64,000 bases of DNA from NCBI RefSeq assembly GCF_003990975.1, contig NZ_RZJR01000001.1:62001-126000 (forward strand). The letters are read 5' to 3'. This DNA is from Cohnella sp. AR92. Lineage in GTDB: Bacteria > Bacillota > Bacilli > Paenibacillales > Paenibacillaceae. The translations under genes and the position numbers were made by a program. Below, one piece after another: positions 25,333 to 34,803 of the stretch; position 1 is the first letter of the stretch, and every line of letters begins with the position of its first letter. The notes under the pieces were generated by a model. The model worked only from the letters and a program-made list of their open reading frames with translations, did no database searches and was not told the origin of the DNA.

Positions 25333-27738
25333 TTATTCGCTGATGATGACCACATAGGTGCCGATCGATCCCATCTTGGTCTTCTCCAAGCGGTCGCGGG
25401 CCACTTCAGCGATGGTCGTGCCGACTCCTTCCCGTAAGGCGTTCTCGTCCTTGACTCCGACGAAACGCACGACGGTTGTCCAGGTTCCGCCTTTCAGGTT
25501 GGAGGACAGCTTGTCCGTCAGCTCCGCCACGGTTTGAACCTCCAAGCCGTTCTTCACATAGTAATCCTGCGAGTCGTCGGTGCTGGCGAATTGGGGGATC
25601 TCCGAATCGGTCCAGTAATCGTTGTCCAGCGCGTAATCGTCGTCCGCGGCGGTCATGTCGCTCGAGTTATACAACAGGTACGGGATCCCGGAGTTGGTCT
25701 CGTTGTTGGTCGGATCCACATTCACCCAACCGGTGCTCAGCTTGACCTTGTTCCAGGCGTGGGGCACCCCGTTCATCGTGCCGGTGACGACGATCGAATC
25801 CAGCCCCGCCAGATCGCTGAGCATCTTGTAGGATGCGGCGTAGGAGGCGCAGACGCCGACCTTGTTAACCATGATTCCATAGGTATTGAACGAGTCGTTG
25901 AACTTCGGATCGATCTCCTTGAAGTCGTTCTCTTCCGCGTTCTCGAGCGCTTCGTCGTCATACTTCGTATTGTCGTTAAGATAGTCGTAGATGGCGAGAC
26001 GCTTATCGTCGTCGGACATGTCCGGCTTGATGATGCCGGTGACGATCTTGCCGGCTTCCGCGATGATCTCCTGCTGCTTCTTGGCGATGTCTTCCTTGCT
26101 GTAATCGTACTTTACCGTCAGCTTCAAGGTCCGGTAGTTGTACTTGTACTGCTTGAGACCGAGAACGAGCGGGTTCTGATAGGAGACCTTAAGCAGCGTA
26201 TCCGACAGCGTATCGAAATTCTGCAGTTCCGGGAATGCCTTCAAGGAGATCTCTTCCTGTCCGCCGATCATGCTCAGGGCCAAGTATTCCTCGGCGGCCG
26301 AATCGGCGGCGACCTTCATGTCCGCAAGCGTCGTCGGTACCACGATCGGTTCCTGGTCGCCGGACTCGACTTGTTGTTCCGTGTTGGACTTCTGGCGGTC
26401 CACCAAGTCGTCGCTGCCGCTTGAGGATGAATCGCCCGAGGAAGTCTCCGCCTGTCCGTCGATAATCGTGGGAATATCGGGAGCCGGAACATAGTCGGTA
26501 TCGTTCGACGGTTCTACGTAACCGTTGGTAGGATCGGCTACGCTGGAAGCCGCGAGGCCGTCGAGCTCTTGTTGGGTCGCCTTCTCGACCATGAGGTACC
26601 CGCGAAGAGCGGTTCCCTTGACGGTATAGTTGATCGCCGTGCTGCCGGACTCGGCAGCCTGGATGCCATCCGTATGGTATTCGACGGCACGCTCCGCGAT
26701 GGAGCCGTCAATGAACTTCACCTTGACGGTCTTCGGCAGATCGGCAACCGACGGGAAAGTGCTGAGCGAGATTCTGCTGTCGTTCTCCAACTCAAGAGGC
26801 AGGCTCTTGGACAGCTTAGTCGTGCTCAGGGCGGCGCTGAAGTTGGACTCCTTGCCGTCCGCTCCCACGGCCGTTACGTAATATTCGCCATTGACCGTCG
26901 CGTTCTGTTGGGAGACCAGGTCGTACAGAGAGGGATCGTCGCTCTTGACGACGGTAAGAGAGCCTTCCGCGCCATCCATGAAGTCGTCGAAGTTCGTCTC
27001 GGTTACCGTGGCTTGCAGCAACGGGAAATGGCCGGCGTATCCTTCTTCCGCTCCTAAGAGCGGCTTGTTCGTTGTCTCCAATAACGTGTAGCGGGCGCTC
27101 TGATATATTCGATATTCCTTGGCGCCTTCAACCTCGTTCCAGACCAACTTAAGCCTTCCGTCCGGGGAGATCTCCTTCTTGACGGTCGGAACGGGCAGGT
27201 CGGACTTCACGGTGAAAGGGATAATAATGGGCTTGTCCAGCTCGGTCGGCGTTGCGGCATCCAGGTCATAGTTGATGCGGATGTAGTAGATCGGCGCATT
27301 GCCCCATCCGGTCTGCAGCCCTTTCTTGGTATCGGAGGACACCAAGACTCCGCCGAGCGGCTTGACTTCGATCGTCGTCTGGTCGGCGAGGTAATCGTCG
27401 AAGCTGGCGGAAGTCAGAATCTTGCTGGCTTCCAGCGCTTTGATGTCGGTATGGACGGAGATGATGTCGCTCGGCGATAGATCGCTCAGCTTGGAGTTGA
27501 ACTTGAACTTGAAGACTTTGTCGTAAGGCACGTTGTACATCGGCATGATCGCCTTCGCCTTCTCCGATCCGTACTTCTTCTTCAGATCGAGAACGGTAGA
27601 GCCATTCGCGGCGACCGGTTGGGCCGAAGCCGAGCTGCCAGCGGGCGCGGCGCTAGTGTCGTCGGCCTTGTTGCCGTTCTGGCAGGCCGTCAGCAGAAGA
27701 GTTGCAAGAATGAATAAGACCCCGATTTTTTTCAACAT
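25333..27738 (-). CDS. Lipoprotein with transglutaminase-like domain
   Basis: Surface lipoprotein of 801 residues. The signal ends in the lipobox LLTAC (Cys about 19). After an Ala/Ser linker, beta-rich domains follow, one with the Fn3-like stretch LKLVWNEVEGAKEYRIYQS (about 208-226). A disordered linker rich in Ser, Asp and Gly follows (about 430-480). The C-terminal part carries a transglutaminase/protease-like core: Cys in VGVCASYAASYKM, His in GVPHAWNKV and Asp in WVNVDPTNN, all three catalytic positions. Likely a cell-wall or surface protein cross-linking or processing enzyme (inference). Ribosome site AGGAG. Confidence 0.82.
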   Translation of the reverse strand: MLKKIGVLFILATLLLTACQNGNKADDTSAAPAGSSASAQPVAANGSTVLDLKKKYGSEKAKAIMPMYNVPYDKVFKFKFNSKLSDLSPSDIISVHTDIKALEASKILTSASFDDYLADQTTIEVKPLGGVLVSSDTKKGLQTGWGNAPIYYIRINYDLDAATPTELDKPIIIPFTVKSDLPVPTVKKEISPDGRLKLVWNEVEGAKEYRIYQSARYTLLETTNKPLLGAEEGYAGHFPLLQATVTETNFDDFMDGAEGSLTVVKSDDPSLYDLVSQQNATVNGEYYVTAVGADGKESNFSAALSTTKLSKSLPLELENDSRISLSTFPSVADLPKTVKVKFIDGSIAERAVEYHTDGIQAAESGSTAINYTVKGTALRGYLMVEKATQQELDGLAASSVADPTNGYVEPSNDTDYVPAPDIPTIIDGQAETSSGDSSSSGSDDLVDRQKSNTEQQVESGDQEPIVVPTTLADMKVAADSAAEEYLALSMIGGQEEISLKAFPELQNFDTLSDTLLKVSYQNPLVLGLKQYKYNYRTLKLTVKYDYSKEDIAKKQQEIIAEAGKIVTGIIKPDMSDDDKRLAIYDYLNDNTKYDDEALENAEENDFKEIDPKFNDSFNTYGIMVNKVGVCASYAASYKMLSDLAGLDSIVVTGTMNGVPHAWNKVKLSTGWVNVDPTNNETNSGIPYLLYNSSDMTAADDDYALDNDYWTDSEIPQFASTDDSQDYYVKNGLEVQTVAELTDKLSSNLKGGTWTTVVRFVGVKDENALREGVGTTIAEVARDRLEKTKMGSIGTYVVIISE

Positions 27739-27775
27739 GGATTCTCCTATCTATTTTTTATGAAAGGAAATGAAA

Positions 27776-27804
27776 GGTATAATAAATGATATCAAAATCG
27801 ACAA
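27776..27804 (-). promoter_or_regulatory. Probable promoter of the lipoprotein gene
   Basis: TTGTCG, 17-bp spacer, TATACC on the minus strand. It overlaps a possible plus-strand promoter (TCGACA, 16-bp spacer, TACAAT). Confidence 0.35.
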
Positions 27805-27834
27805 GCCGATACAATAATTTACAATATATTTTCC

Positions 27835-28030
27835 TTTTTCGAGGGAATTCGATTGAATTGTGGAAACGCATGGCAAATCTGCAGATGAGTTGAGGCAGGC
27901 ATGAAGAGTCGGGGAATGCCGGTTCGTTACGATGACGAGCCGCCTGTTGAACGGTCTCGTTCTGTTCAAATATACGGTTTGTCCGAATAGGACGAAGAAG
28001 GCCATCCCTCCGGGGGTGGCCTTTGCTTTT
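27835..28030 (+). ncRNA. Candidate small RNA ending in an intrinsic terminator
   Basis: The gene-free interval 27739-28108 holds a plus-strand terminator, AAGGCCA/TGGCCTT with inner CCC/GGG (27998-28023) followed by TGCTTTT, although no plus-strand gene precedes it. A plausible promoter lies at 27798-27825. The RNA would be just under 200 nt. No known RNA family was recognised. Confidence 0.3.
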
Positions 28031-28108
28031 GCCATTACAGCAAGATTTGGAAAGTAGGACGATTAGCATTGTGGTAACTTGTATTCATCCGATCCTTATG
28101 GAATAGCG

Positions 28109-28978
28109 CTATTCCTCATCGGAGTCGATGGGCAGTCTTCGGATCGGGGCGAAGATGTGATAGGACGATTCGAGACGGCGGACGTCGTCGAAGCATTGAA
28201 TCAGCTCGATATGGGAGTCGTCCGTCTCCTGCCTGGAGATTTTGAGAAAACGCGCGTAATCGGTCTTTAGAACATCGCCTATAGCTAGGAGGTCGCCGGA
28301 ATAGTTGAACTTAGCGCAGAAGAGCTGCGGCACATCAACGGTAAAATAAAACGGCTTCTCAATCCGAATCTCTTGCGGGATCCCGAACAGAACCCGGAAG
28401 CGGGTGGAGTCAGGCTGGCAATTCGAATAGACGACGTAACAAGGGCCTTGGACGGAGGAGTCCACTTCCTGCAGCAGCATTCGGGAATGGGAGCGAATCG
28501 TCGTCTCGTAATCCTCCGCCAGATCCACCTCGAAGACGATGCCGCTAAGCCGAATCGACTCGAATTCCGTCAGGGTAAAATCAGCGACCACGTCTCCGTT
28601 GATGTTCTTGATGGGCCTTCTCACGACCGAAGGAATGGGACTGGGCAGGATGCTCGGGTTCGGTCCCCTAAGCGAGCTCGGAGCGACGCCGTATTGGCGA
28701 TTGAACGCTCGGGTGAACGAGGACGGAGTCCCGAAGTTAAGCCGGTAAGCAATATCGGTGAGCGGCATTCGGCCTTCTTGAATGAGGGACAGAGAAGCAT
28801 TCAGCCTGCGGGACAGGATGTATTGGTTCAATGAGCAGCCCATCATGGCCGAGAACAGCCGATGGAAGTAGAATTTGGACATGTTGAAGGCATTCGCCAC
28901 GGACTCTACCGATAAGGGCTGGTCTAGCCGACTCTCAATGTGGGTCAACGAACTCTCGACAATCTCATAGTGATCCAT
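28109..28978 (-). CDS. AraC-family regulator with C-terminal GyrI-like effector domain
   Basis: Transcription regulator of 289 residues. The double helix-turn-helix is N-terminal (about 5-105: ESVANAFNMSKFYFHRLFS and TDIAYRLNFGTPSSFTRAF). After a proline-rich linker, a SOUL/GyrI-like small-molecule domain fills residues about 125-285, the Rob-like layout. ATG at 28978 was chosen because the DNA-binding helices begin directly after it; an in-frame start at 29026 would overlap the divergent gene. It probably regulates the divergent DUF4386 gene. Confidence 0.82.
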   Translation of the reverse strand: MDHYEIVESSLTHIESRLDQPLSVESVANAFNMSKFYFHRLFSAMMGCSLNQYILSRRLNASLSLIQEGRMPLTDIAYRLNFGTPSSFTRAFNRQYGVAPSSLRGPNPSILPSPIPSVVRRPIKNINGDVVADFTLTEFESIRLSGIVFEVDLAEDYETTIRSHSRMLLQEVDSSVQGPCYVVYSNCQPDSTRFRVLFGIPQEIRIEKPFYFTVDVPQLFCAKFNYSGDLLAIGDVLKTDYARFLKISRQETDDSHIELIQCFDDVRRLESSYHIFAPIRRLPIDSDEE

Positions 28979-29017
28979 AGGAATCTCAATCCCCAATCCA
29001 ATAAGGAGGTAAGAAGA

Positions 29018-29740
29018 ATGACGCAAGACAGAAGGAATGGAATCATCATCGGCATTTTCTATATCGTGGCTGCAGTCACTTCAGTCATTGCCGTGCTCTG
29101 TTATGATCCCGTATTGTCCGATAACTGGTATCTGTCCGTGATGAATGGTTGGAAAACGAAGGTGTTGATCGGTGTCTTAAACGACCTCTTCCTCGTTCTA
29201 TCGGCGGTGGGCACCGCGGTGATGCTGTTTCCTTATCTTCGTCGCTGGAACGAGCATCTGGCTCTCGGTTATCTATGCTTCCGATTCATGGAAGCCGTGT
29301 TCATTGCCATTGGCGCGGTAAGCATATTGGGATTATTGCAGCTTAGTATTCACTATGAGGCAAACGACCTGACCGATCAAGAGAATCTTCTCGGGATCGG
29401 CTATCTGCTGCAGGGGTTCCATCGATGGACTTCGATGCTCGGCCCTAACTTCATGCTGGGAGTCAATACGGCCTTGTATAGCTATCTACTGTTTAGAACG
29501 AGGCTGGTTCCGAGACCTTTAGCCCTGTTTGGCATAGTTACTGCCGTTCTCGTGTTCATTGCGGGCCTGCTGGAGATGTTTGGCGCTATCGAGCCAGTCT
29601 CAGCGGTCAAAGGGTTCCTGGCTCTGCCCGTCGGCGTGTATGAGATGAGCTTGGCGGTCTGGCTGATCGCGAAGGGATTTAGCAAGCAGAACCTCGCTTC
29701 GCTTCGGGGAAGGGAAGTTGCCGAAGAGATGGCTTCTTGA
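29018..29740 (+). CDS. DUF4386-family membrane protein
   Basis: Integral membrane protein of 240 residues with about six helices, starting MTQDRRNGIIIGIFYIVAAV; YLCFRFMEAVFIAIG and LGPNFMLGVNTALYSYLLF are typical of the DUF4386 family, whose function is unknown. AAGGAGG eight bases before ATG at 29018. The spacing of 40 bases to the divergent AraC-type gene suggests local control by it. Confidence 0.8.
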   Translation: MTQDRRNGIIIGIFYIVAAVTSVIAVLCYDPVLSDNWYLSVMNGWKTKVLIGVLNDLFLVLSAVGTAVMLFPYLRRWNEHLALGYLCFRFMEAVFIAIGAVSILGLLQLSIHYEANDLTDQENLLGIGYLLQGFHRWTSMLGPNFMLGVNTALYSYLLFRTRLVPRPLALFGIVTAVLVFIAGLLEMFGAIEPVSAVKGFLALPVGVYEMSLAVWLIAKGFSKQNLASLRGREVAEEMAS

Positions 29741-29815
29741 CTCCTCTTTGCGTCCGTTGCCCGGAATAGGATAAGCTGAAGGTAACGGATATCAGGCGCG
29801 GAGGGAAAAGGGTAC

Positions 29816-30295
29816 ATGCAGATTCAGATCGTATGCGTAGGGAAGCTGAAGGAGAAGTATTGGTGGGACGGAGTGGCGGAATATGCGAAAAGGCTTGGCG
29901 CTTACGCCAAGCTGGACATCCGCGAGCTGCCGGACGAGAAAACGCCGGACTCGATGAGTCCGGCGGAGGAGGAGCAGGTGCGCGTCCGCGAGGGCGAGCG
30001 CATCCTGGCCGCGCTGAAGGACGGCGCGCACGTCGTCGCGCTTGCCATAGACGGCGAGACCTGGTCGAGTGAGCAGCTCGCTTCGCATCTAGACAAGCAA
30101 GCCGTCTACGGCGGCGGCTCCGTCAGCTTTATAATCGGCGGCTCGCTCGGCCTGTCGCCGGCGGTGCTTAAGCGCGCCGACAAGAAGCTGTCGTTCGGTC
30201 GCATGACGTATCCGCATCAGATGATGCGGGTTCTTCTGCTGGAACAGATCTACAGGGCGTTTAAGATTAATCGGGGGGAACCGTATCATAAGTAA
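29816..30295 (+). CDS. rlmH: 23S rRNA pseudouridine-1915 N3-methyltransferase RlmH
   Basis: SPOUT methyltransferase modifying helix 69 of 23S rRNA. The 159-residue product starts [16 protein letters not shown]; the SAM knot has [11 protein letters not shown] and [20 protein letters not shown], and the family end INRGEPYHK is intact. The last codons are part of the 16-bp repeat GAACCGTATCATAAGT that marks the left edge of the integrated island, so integration preserved the protein sequence, as in staphylococcal SCC insertions. Confidence 0.95.
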   Translation: MQIQIVCVGKLKEKYWWDGVAEYAKRLGAYAKLDIRELPDEKTPDSMSPAEEEQVRVREGERILAALKDGAHVVALAIDGETWSSEQLASHLDKQAVYGGGSVSFIIGGSLGLSPAVLKRADKKLSFGRMTYPHQMMRVLLLEQIYRAFKINRGEPYHK

Positions 30296-31947
30296 AGGTA
30301 AACTAAAAAGGGACTCTAAGTAGTCCCTCGTCATGCTTTCGTATTTACCTTTAGTGGTTTTCCACGGTTCGATGTCTTTCAGCACGTTCGGATATAGCTC
30401 TTTAACGAGCTCAAAGCTATCGGTCATTTCCTCTAGGGTGAAATCGAAGTGCAGTACGATCTTCTCGATATGGCGTCCAACACGGCGCGGCGCTTCCTTG
30501 CTGATGGTGATCTCTTTCACGATCATTCGAAGTAGGGCTTTGCGGCGTTCCGCATCGACTTTGTTCAGCGTTGCTTGGAAGTCAGAAAGCAGCGTGTGTA
30601 CTGCTTGATGATCAATCGGTTTGGTATCTGCCTCAGTTAGATCGGTGCTGAGCTTCTGTTGCTGCTGCTCTAATACAGGTTGCTGATCTTCAAGCTCTTT
30701 AATCTTAGGAGCGATAATTGATTTGCCAATGTTCCCATCTGCCAGCGCATCTAAAAGATTGTTCAACTTCTTGGACACCTGTTGAAGCTTGTTCTTTAAT
30801 TGCTTTTGTTGCTCCAATAGCGGTTCAGTTGCAGTTAAGCGTTGCTGATTAATCTCTTCAATGATTCTCTTCAGTGCAGCTGGACTGGAAATAATATTGG
30901 TTAGCCGCTTGAATACTTCTGCTCTGCCTTGTCTGCGTTGATGCTATGAGCACTGCAAGCGTCTTTACCTTTGTTGTGGTGCTGACCGCAGACATAATTA
31001 CGATAGTATTTGCCGCTCCCGCCTTTTGAGCGACCAGCCACCATACCACCTCCGCATTTCGGGCATTTAATAATGCCATTCAAGATAAATGGCGAGTTAG
31101 ATTTTGAGGGCTTGTAGGAGCGTTTCTTCCGTTGTTCTTGGACACGTTCCCATAGCTCAAGATTAATGATTGGCTGATGCTTGCCCTCAACTAACAATGG
31201 ATCAGCGTTCTTTCCTTTTCTCCCTTTTTCGCTCCAGCCTTCAACTTGGTTAAACCGAATTTTGCCGATATACATAGGGTTGTCCAGAATCGTTTTGACA
31301 CCATTGACTTGAAATTGAATACCTCGCTTTGTTAAGTATCCCTTTGAGTTTACGCGGTTGACAACTGCTTTATAGCCTAATCCTTGATCCGATAGATCGA
31401 AAATTTCTCGCACAATAGCGGCTTCTTCTTCATTTACGATAAGGGATTTTTCTATGCAATCGTAGCCCAAGCATTGCCCTCCATTGAAGTTCCCCTCTTT
31501 CGCTCGTTGCGTCATCCCCATCTTCACACGATCCACAATAGTATTGCGCTCAAACTCAGCAAAGGAACCCATGATTTGAAAGTGCATTTTTCCAGAAGGA
31601 GTACTTGTATCGATTTTTTCATTATGAATATACATCGTTACGTTATGCTGACTAAGAGTATCACTGATTTCAAGCGCATCCTTCAGGTCACGAGATATGC
31701 GGTCAAGTTTGTAGAAGAGGACATAATCAAGTTTGCCTCGTTGAACATCATTAAGCAGCCGCTTCATTTCAGGCCGTCCAGAGATGCTTTTACCGCTGGC
31801 TCCTTCGTCTATATATTCACTTACAATGTCCAACTTCTGATAATTAGCATAATTGCGCAATTCCTCCAGCTGGGCTTGAATGCTGTATCCCTGAGTTGCT
31901 TGTTCTTCCGTACTGACACGGGCGTAAATGGCTGCTTTGTTTGACAT
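30089..31947 (-). pseudogene. Large serine recombinase, interrupted by a one-base frameshift
   Basis: Ccr-like large serine recombinase expected to integrate and excise the element. The N-terminal resolvase domain has the catalytic Ser in IYARVSTEEQ plus YKLDRISRDL; then come the recombinase domain (GYDCIEKSLIVNEEEAAIVR), zinc ribbon CPKCGGGM and a coiled coil. The frame ends at 30901, but the coiled coil continues in another frame from about 30918 down; one missing base at 30917-30921 (CAGAAGTATTC on the minus strand) explains this. Downstream the frame runs over the att core and 190 bases antisense into rlmH. In the excised circle it would instead end TVTLDRVN-stop using the other element end. 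ATG at 31947 has AGGAGG upstream and overlaps the regulator stop. Confidence 0.85.
30254..30303 (+). other. attL-type recombination site at the rlmH 3' end
   Basis: Core GAACCGTATCATAAGT at 30278-30293, central GA at 30278-30279. The left half belongs to rlmH, the right half (30280-30303, ending GGTAAAC) to the inserted element. Confidence 0.85.
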
Positions 31948-32660
31948 TACTCCAATTCCTCCTGAGAGTTTCTCATCATTTTTTGCAGAATTGCATTCCA
32001 ATCCTGCCTACTGACACGCGGATAGCGTGAGGGCTCCTTGAAGATGTTCATTTGCAAATTAAGCATTCGATTATAGACATTCGTGTTATCTCTAAGGTAC
32101 TGCGGATTGTTGCTAATACTTCTGGCGTTAGCCATTTGGATTTCCGAATTCAATCTAGCCAAAAGCTGAACGAAGCCGATCGTATCGACGTTCTTGTTTG
32201 ACTCCTCTTTCATGACGACTCGCACTTCATTATTCGTAAAGATTTGATATGCAATTAAACCAATCCCGAACTGCTGCTCATCTGAATAATCGCTAACATC
32301 TGAATCGGAATTAATGCCATGTCGGGAATCGGGCGAAGTATCATCTTTCTCCTTGAAGCCGATATGAAACAAGCGCGACGGTGCTTCAGCATAATATTCG
32401 TCCGAAAAGGCATCAATCGGCACATTGAAGACTTTAGCTAATTGACAGATGACTTTGAATGACGGGTTTCGCGTTTCTCCACGTTCAATGGATGTTAAGG
32501 ATTGAGGAGTAACCTCCAAGCGTTTGGCAAGTTCTGTTGTCGAAAATGCATGTTTGCTGTAAAGGCAACCCATCTGCTCACGTAGAAATCGAATTCTCAT
32601 ACCTAATTCCATCAACTTGAGCTGTTCAAACTCACCTTTATTGATTTGTCTGTTTGGCAT
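31947..32660 (-). CDS. XRE-family transcription regulator
   Basis: A 237-residue regulator. The helix-turn-helix is at about 38-85 (STTELAKRLEVTPQSLTSIE). The C-terminal part is helical and unassigned, perhaps for oligomerisation. Its stop overlaps the recombinase start by one base (TAATG), so the two are cotranscribed and the regulator probably controls recombinase expression. Its own promoter holds a perfect palindrome (see next entry), pointing to autoregulation. Confidence 0.82.
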   Translation of the reverse strand: MPNRQINKGEFEQLKLMELGMRIRFLREQMGCLYSKHAFSTTELAKRLEVTPQSLTSIERGETRNPSFKVICQLAKVFNVPIDAFSDEYYAEAPSRLFHIGFKEKDDTSPDSRHGINSDSDVSDYSDEQQFGIGLIAYQIFTNNEVRVVMKEESNKNVDTIGFVQLLARLNSEIQMANARSISNNPQYLRDNTNVYNRMLNLQMNIFKEPSRYPRVSRQDWNAILQKMMRNSQEELE

Positions 32661-32708
32661 TTCAATCTCTCCTTAAATATTTGCTTTACAATCAGAATCG
32701 TTACCTTT

Positions 32709-32744
32709 ATTATAAACACAAATATATTTGTAAACAACTATAAT
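32709..32744. promoter_or_regulatory. Regulator promoter with palindromic operator in the spacer
   Basis: Minus strand: TTGTTT (32737-32732), 17-bp spacer, TATAAT (32714-32709). The spacer contains the perfect 14-bp palindrome ACAAATATATTTGT at 32718-32731. A plus-strand TATAAT at 32739-32744 could serve the divergent small gene, so one operator may control both. Confidence 0.6.
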
Positions 32745-32763
32745 TGTATAAGGCGGCTACTGC

Positions 32764-32931
32764 ATGCAAGAGTGGAATGTAAAGGCTCAATACAAAAAAC
32801 AGGAACAAGCATCGGTTGGAGCGCTGGATACAATTGCACAGAAGGAAGCGTTCCTTAAACAAATTGCAATGGTTGTTGAAAATGTAAGTGCCGATGTTAA
32901 CAATTCATCCGAGGAATCCGAGTTGCAATAA
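32764..32931 (+). CDS. Small hypothetical protein
   Basis: A 55-codon ORF, acidic and mostly helical, starting MQEWNVKAQYKKQEQ and ending SSEESELQ. AAGGCGG lies seven bases upstream. It is divergent from the XRE regulator across the palindromic operator. Not recognised; it may be a small recombination accessory factor or regulator of the element (speculative). Confidence 0.5.
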   Translation: MQEWNVKAQYKKQEQASVGALDTIAQKEAFLKQIAMVVENVSADVNNSSEESELQ

Positions 32932-33118
32932 CTATGCCTGCTAACGTGTAAATGTAACAGGGTACACAGATAAGTTGTGAATAATTTGCAATTAATCTTG
33001 TGACATCACCCGCCCCCCTTTGATGTCGCGAGAAGAATGTAACTGAAATCATTTTGAACTTAGGGGGAGCTACTGCCGCAAGGTAAATTTAAGCTCCTGT
33101 GCAAGAAAGGAGCCACAT

Positions 33119-34012
33119 ATGTCTGTTGCTATCTCAAAGGCATGGATAAGCAGCGTAAAACAGAATATCCATGGATTTCAGCAGTACCACAATCTTTTTG
33201 AAAGGAAAACACCGTATCAGAGCAGCCCGTTTGATGGAATCCATTTTGTAACCGACAAGCCATTGACAGCAGATTTTCTAATTCTCGCCGCTCTATTCGC
33301 AAGAGTGAATTATCATTATCTTCAACCCAATCAACACTACATGAAAAGCTACAGTTTTGGATGCGTTCGCGTCTTTGTAAATCCAAAGCATCGCAATATG
33401 CACATAATAAAGATCGTCATCAACCCATCTCAAGGCGGGCTGACTTTGCAGCAGGTAATCGATTGGCTCGTCTTCATTGTAGGCAGAACAACAGACGTCT
33501 GGATGAAGGTGATTCATCCTAAAATAGATGTTGCTGGACTTGATACCCTAGAGTGTATCCGCTCTATTTGGTGGCCAACCTATCGGAAGAAACCTGACTA
33601 TGAGAGGTTCAAGGACCAGACTCTGTATCTGGGCAGCAGAGAGAGCAAGCAGCAGTTGGTTGTTTACGATAAAGCCAAGCACATGAAGTCAGATTCGCTT
33701 CTGACGAGAATTGAATTGCGTCATAAGTACGAAAAAGGCTCCGAGATTGCTTTTGATGACTTTCATCAGCAATTGTTGCTTAAGAATTGGTTTAAAGAAG
33801 TTTACCTTATCTCAGCAACAGAGGATTTCATTGACGAACTTCTCGATCAGTTCAAGAACAAGGTGCGGAAGCCCTACATCGGTCAAACGATGAAGTCATT
33901 GTCCCCGTACCAGAGGAAGAAAATCCTTTCTCAATTATCGGCTCTTAATCTGGCGGTATCGATGAGCAATGAGTATACAAATCAGTTGCTGAGATGGCTT
34001 TCATTTAATTAA
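33119..34012 (+). CDS. Replication-initiator-like protein (Rep_trans type)
   Basis: A 297-residue protein resembling rolling-circle replication initiators of the Rep_trans group: TLYLGSRESKQQLVVYDKAK (about 167-186) and TRIELRHKYEKGSE (about 195-208) are the typical segment pair. A clear HUH motif is not seen and the protein is shorter than pT181-type RepC, so activity is uncertain. Ribosome site AAAGGAG. A GACATCA/TGATGTC hairpin lies just upstream (33002-33026) and a 14-bp stem just downstream (34021-34095), either of which could be an origin. Its presence suggests a replicating circular form of the element. Confidence 0.6.
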   Translation: MSVAISKAWISSVKQNIHGFQQYHNLFERKTPYQSSPFDGIHFVTDKPLTADFLILAALFARVNYHYLQPNQHYMKSYSFGCVRVFVNPKHRNMHIIKIVINPSQGGLTLQQVIDWLVFIVGRTTDVWMKVIHPKIDVAGLDTLECIRSIWWPTYRKKPDYERFKDQTLYLGSRESKQQLVVYDKAKHMKSDSLLTRIELRHKYEKGSEIAFDDFHQQLLLKNWFKEVYLISATEDFIDELLDQFKNKVRKPYIGQTMKSLSPYQRKKILSQLSALNLAVSMSNEYTNQLLRWLSFN

Positions 34013-34020
34013 GGGGACGG

Positions 34021-34095
34021 AACACAGAGGGAGAAGCATTCACAAGAAAGTAGTCAATTTTTACCGAAACCATCAAAGATCTCCCTCTTAGTGTT
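34021..34095. other. Large stem-loop after the Rep-like gene
   Basis: AACAC plus AGAGGGAGA pairs with TCTCCCTCT plus GTGTT (TA bulge) around a 45-base loop. No T-run follows; a replication origin or RNA structure is possible. Nothing else is seen in the gene-free stretch 34013-34389. Confidence 0.4.
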
Positions 34096-34389
34096 ACAAA
34101 GCTTCCGATTCAAAGGTATATTGAACAGACGGGTAAGCGGGACGAAGCTGGCTGATTGTTCATGATATCTCTTAAATTCAATGGAAGAGCGAAATCCTTG
34201 TAGTACAAGCATTTTTCACAATGCATAATTTGTTTTCAATGTGGAACAGGGAGCAAGAGGGCGAAATAAGGCATATTTACAACCAACACCGACTTGATGC
34301 TTTGACCGTCATCCCTCTGGTCCAAGTCGGATAGTGAGGGCCAAGCATTTTCATTTTGCTTAGCTACTTTATTGATAGGACTGTAAACG

Positions 34390-34743
34390 ATGAGAAATGA
34401 GAGTTTGACTCTGTACGAACAAGATCAGGTAGCTTCAATCCGCTTTGCTCCCGAGGACATGCAATGCCGCATTTTGAAGTTTTCTGCGCCGTATGTAGAT
34501 ATGGGAGGAACAGTATTGTTTGCCGATGTCAAAGTTTTGATCAGCAAATATGAGGATAGTGACGGCATCATTCACATCTCCCCGTTTGAATTGACCGTAT
34601 CACACATACGATTGGTGAAGTGCGGCGACGATTATGATGTAGAGCTTCCAGATGATTTAGAAATGGACAGCAGCATCTACGTTTTTTTGAAGTCCACTCT
34701 GTCACGGTGTTACGAAGAGCATTTTGAGCGCAGCATTATTTGA
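34390..34743 (+). CDS. Hypothetical protein
   Basis: Not recognised. The 117-residue acidic soluble protein is beta-rich in its middle (GGTVLFADVKVLISKYED) and ends in an Asp/Glu-rich segment with DVELPDDLEMDSS. No clear ribosome site (GGACTGTAAACG before the ATG), so the start is uncertain. Followed by a bidirectional terminator. Confidence 0.55.
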   Translation: MRNESLTLYEQDQVASIRFAPEDMQCRILKFSAPYVDMGGTVLFADVKVLISKYEDSDGIIHISPFELTVSHIRLVKCGDDYDVELPDDLEMDSSIYVFLKSTLSRCYEEHFERSII

Positions 34744-34749
34744 TGTGCC

Positions 34750-34788
34750 GAAGAAGCCAAGGTAAAGATTGATTCCCTTGGCTTCTTC
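34750..34788. terminator. Bidirectional terminator between convergent genes
   Basis: GAAGAAGCCAAGG / CCTTGGCTTCTTC with a 13-base loop, followed by ATTTG on the plus strand. Confidence 0.7.
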
Positions 34789-34803
34789 ATTTGAAGTTCA
34801 TTC

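Noticed and set aside
27751..28069. Two overlapping minus-strand frames of about 100 codons
   Set aside because: They cross a terminator hairpin and promoter-like boxes, have no ribosome sites and no domain.
30089..32001. Transposon resolvase of the Tn3 type
   Set aside because: The protein has the long recombinase and zinc-ribbon domains and coiled coil of large serine recombinases, and no transposase or terminal repeats of Tn3 are present.
32646..32858. 70-codon plus-strand frame starting in the XRE gene
   Set aside because: Overlaps the divergent promoter and operator; the in-register small gene at 32764-32931 with a ribosome site is the better choice.
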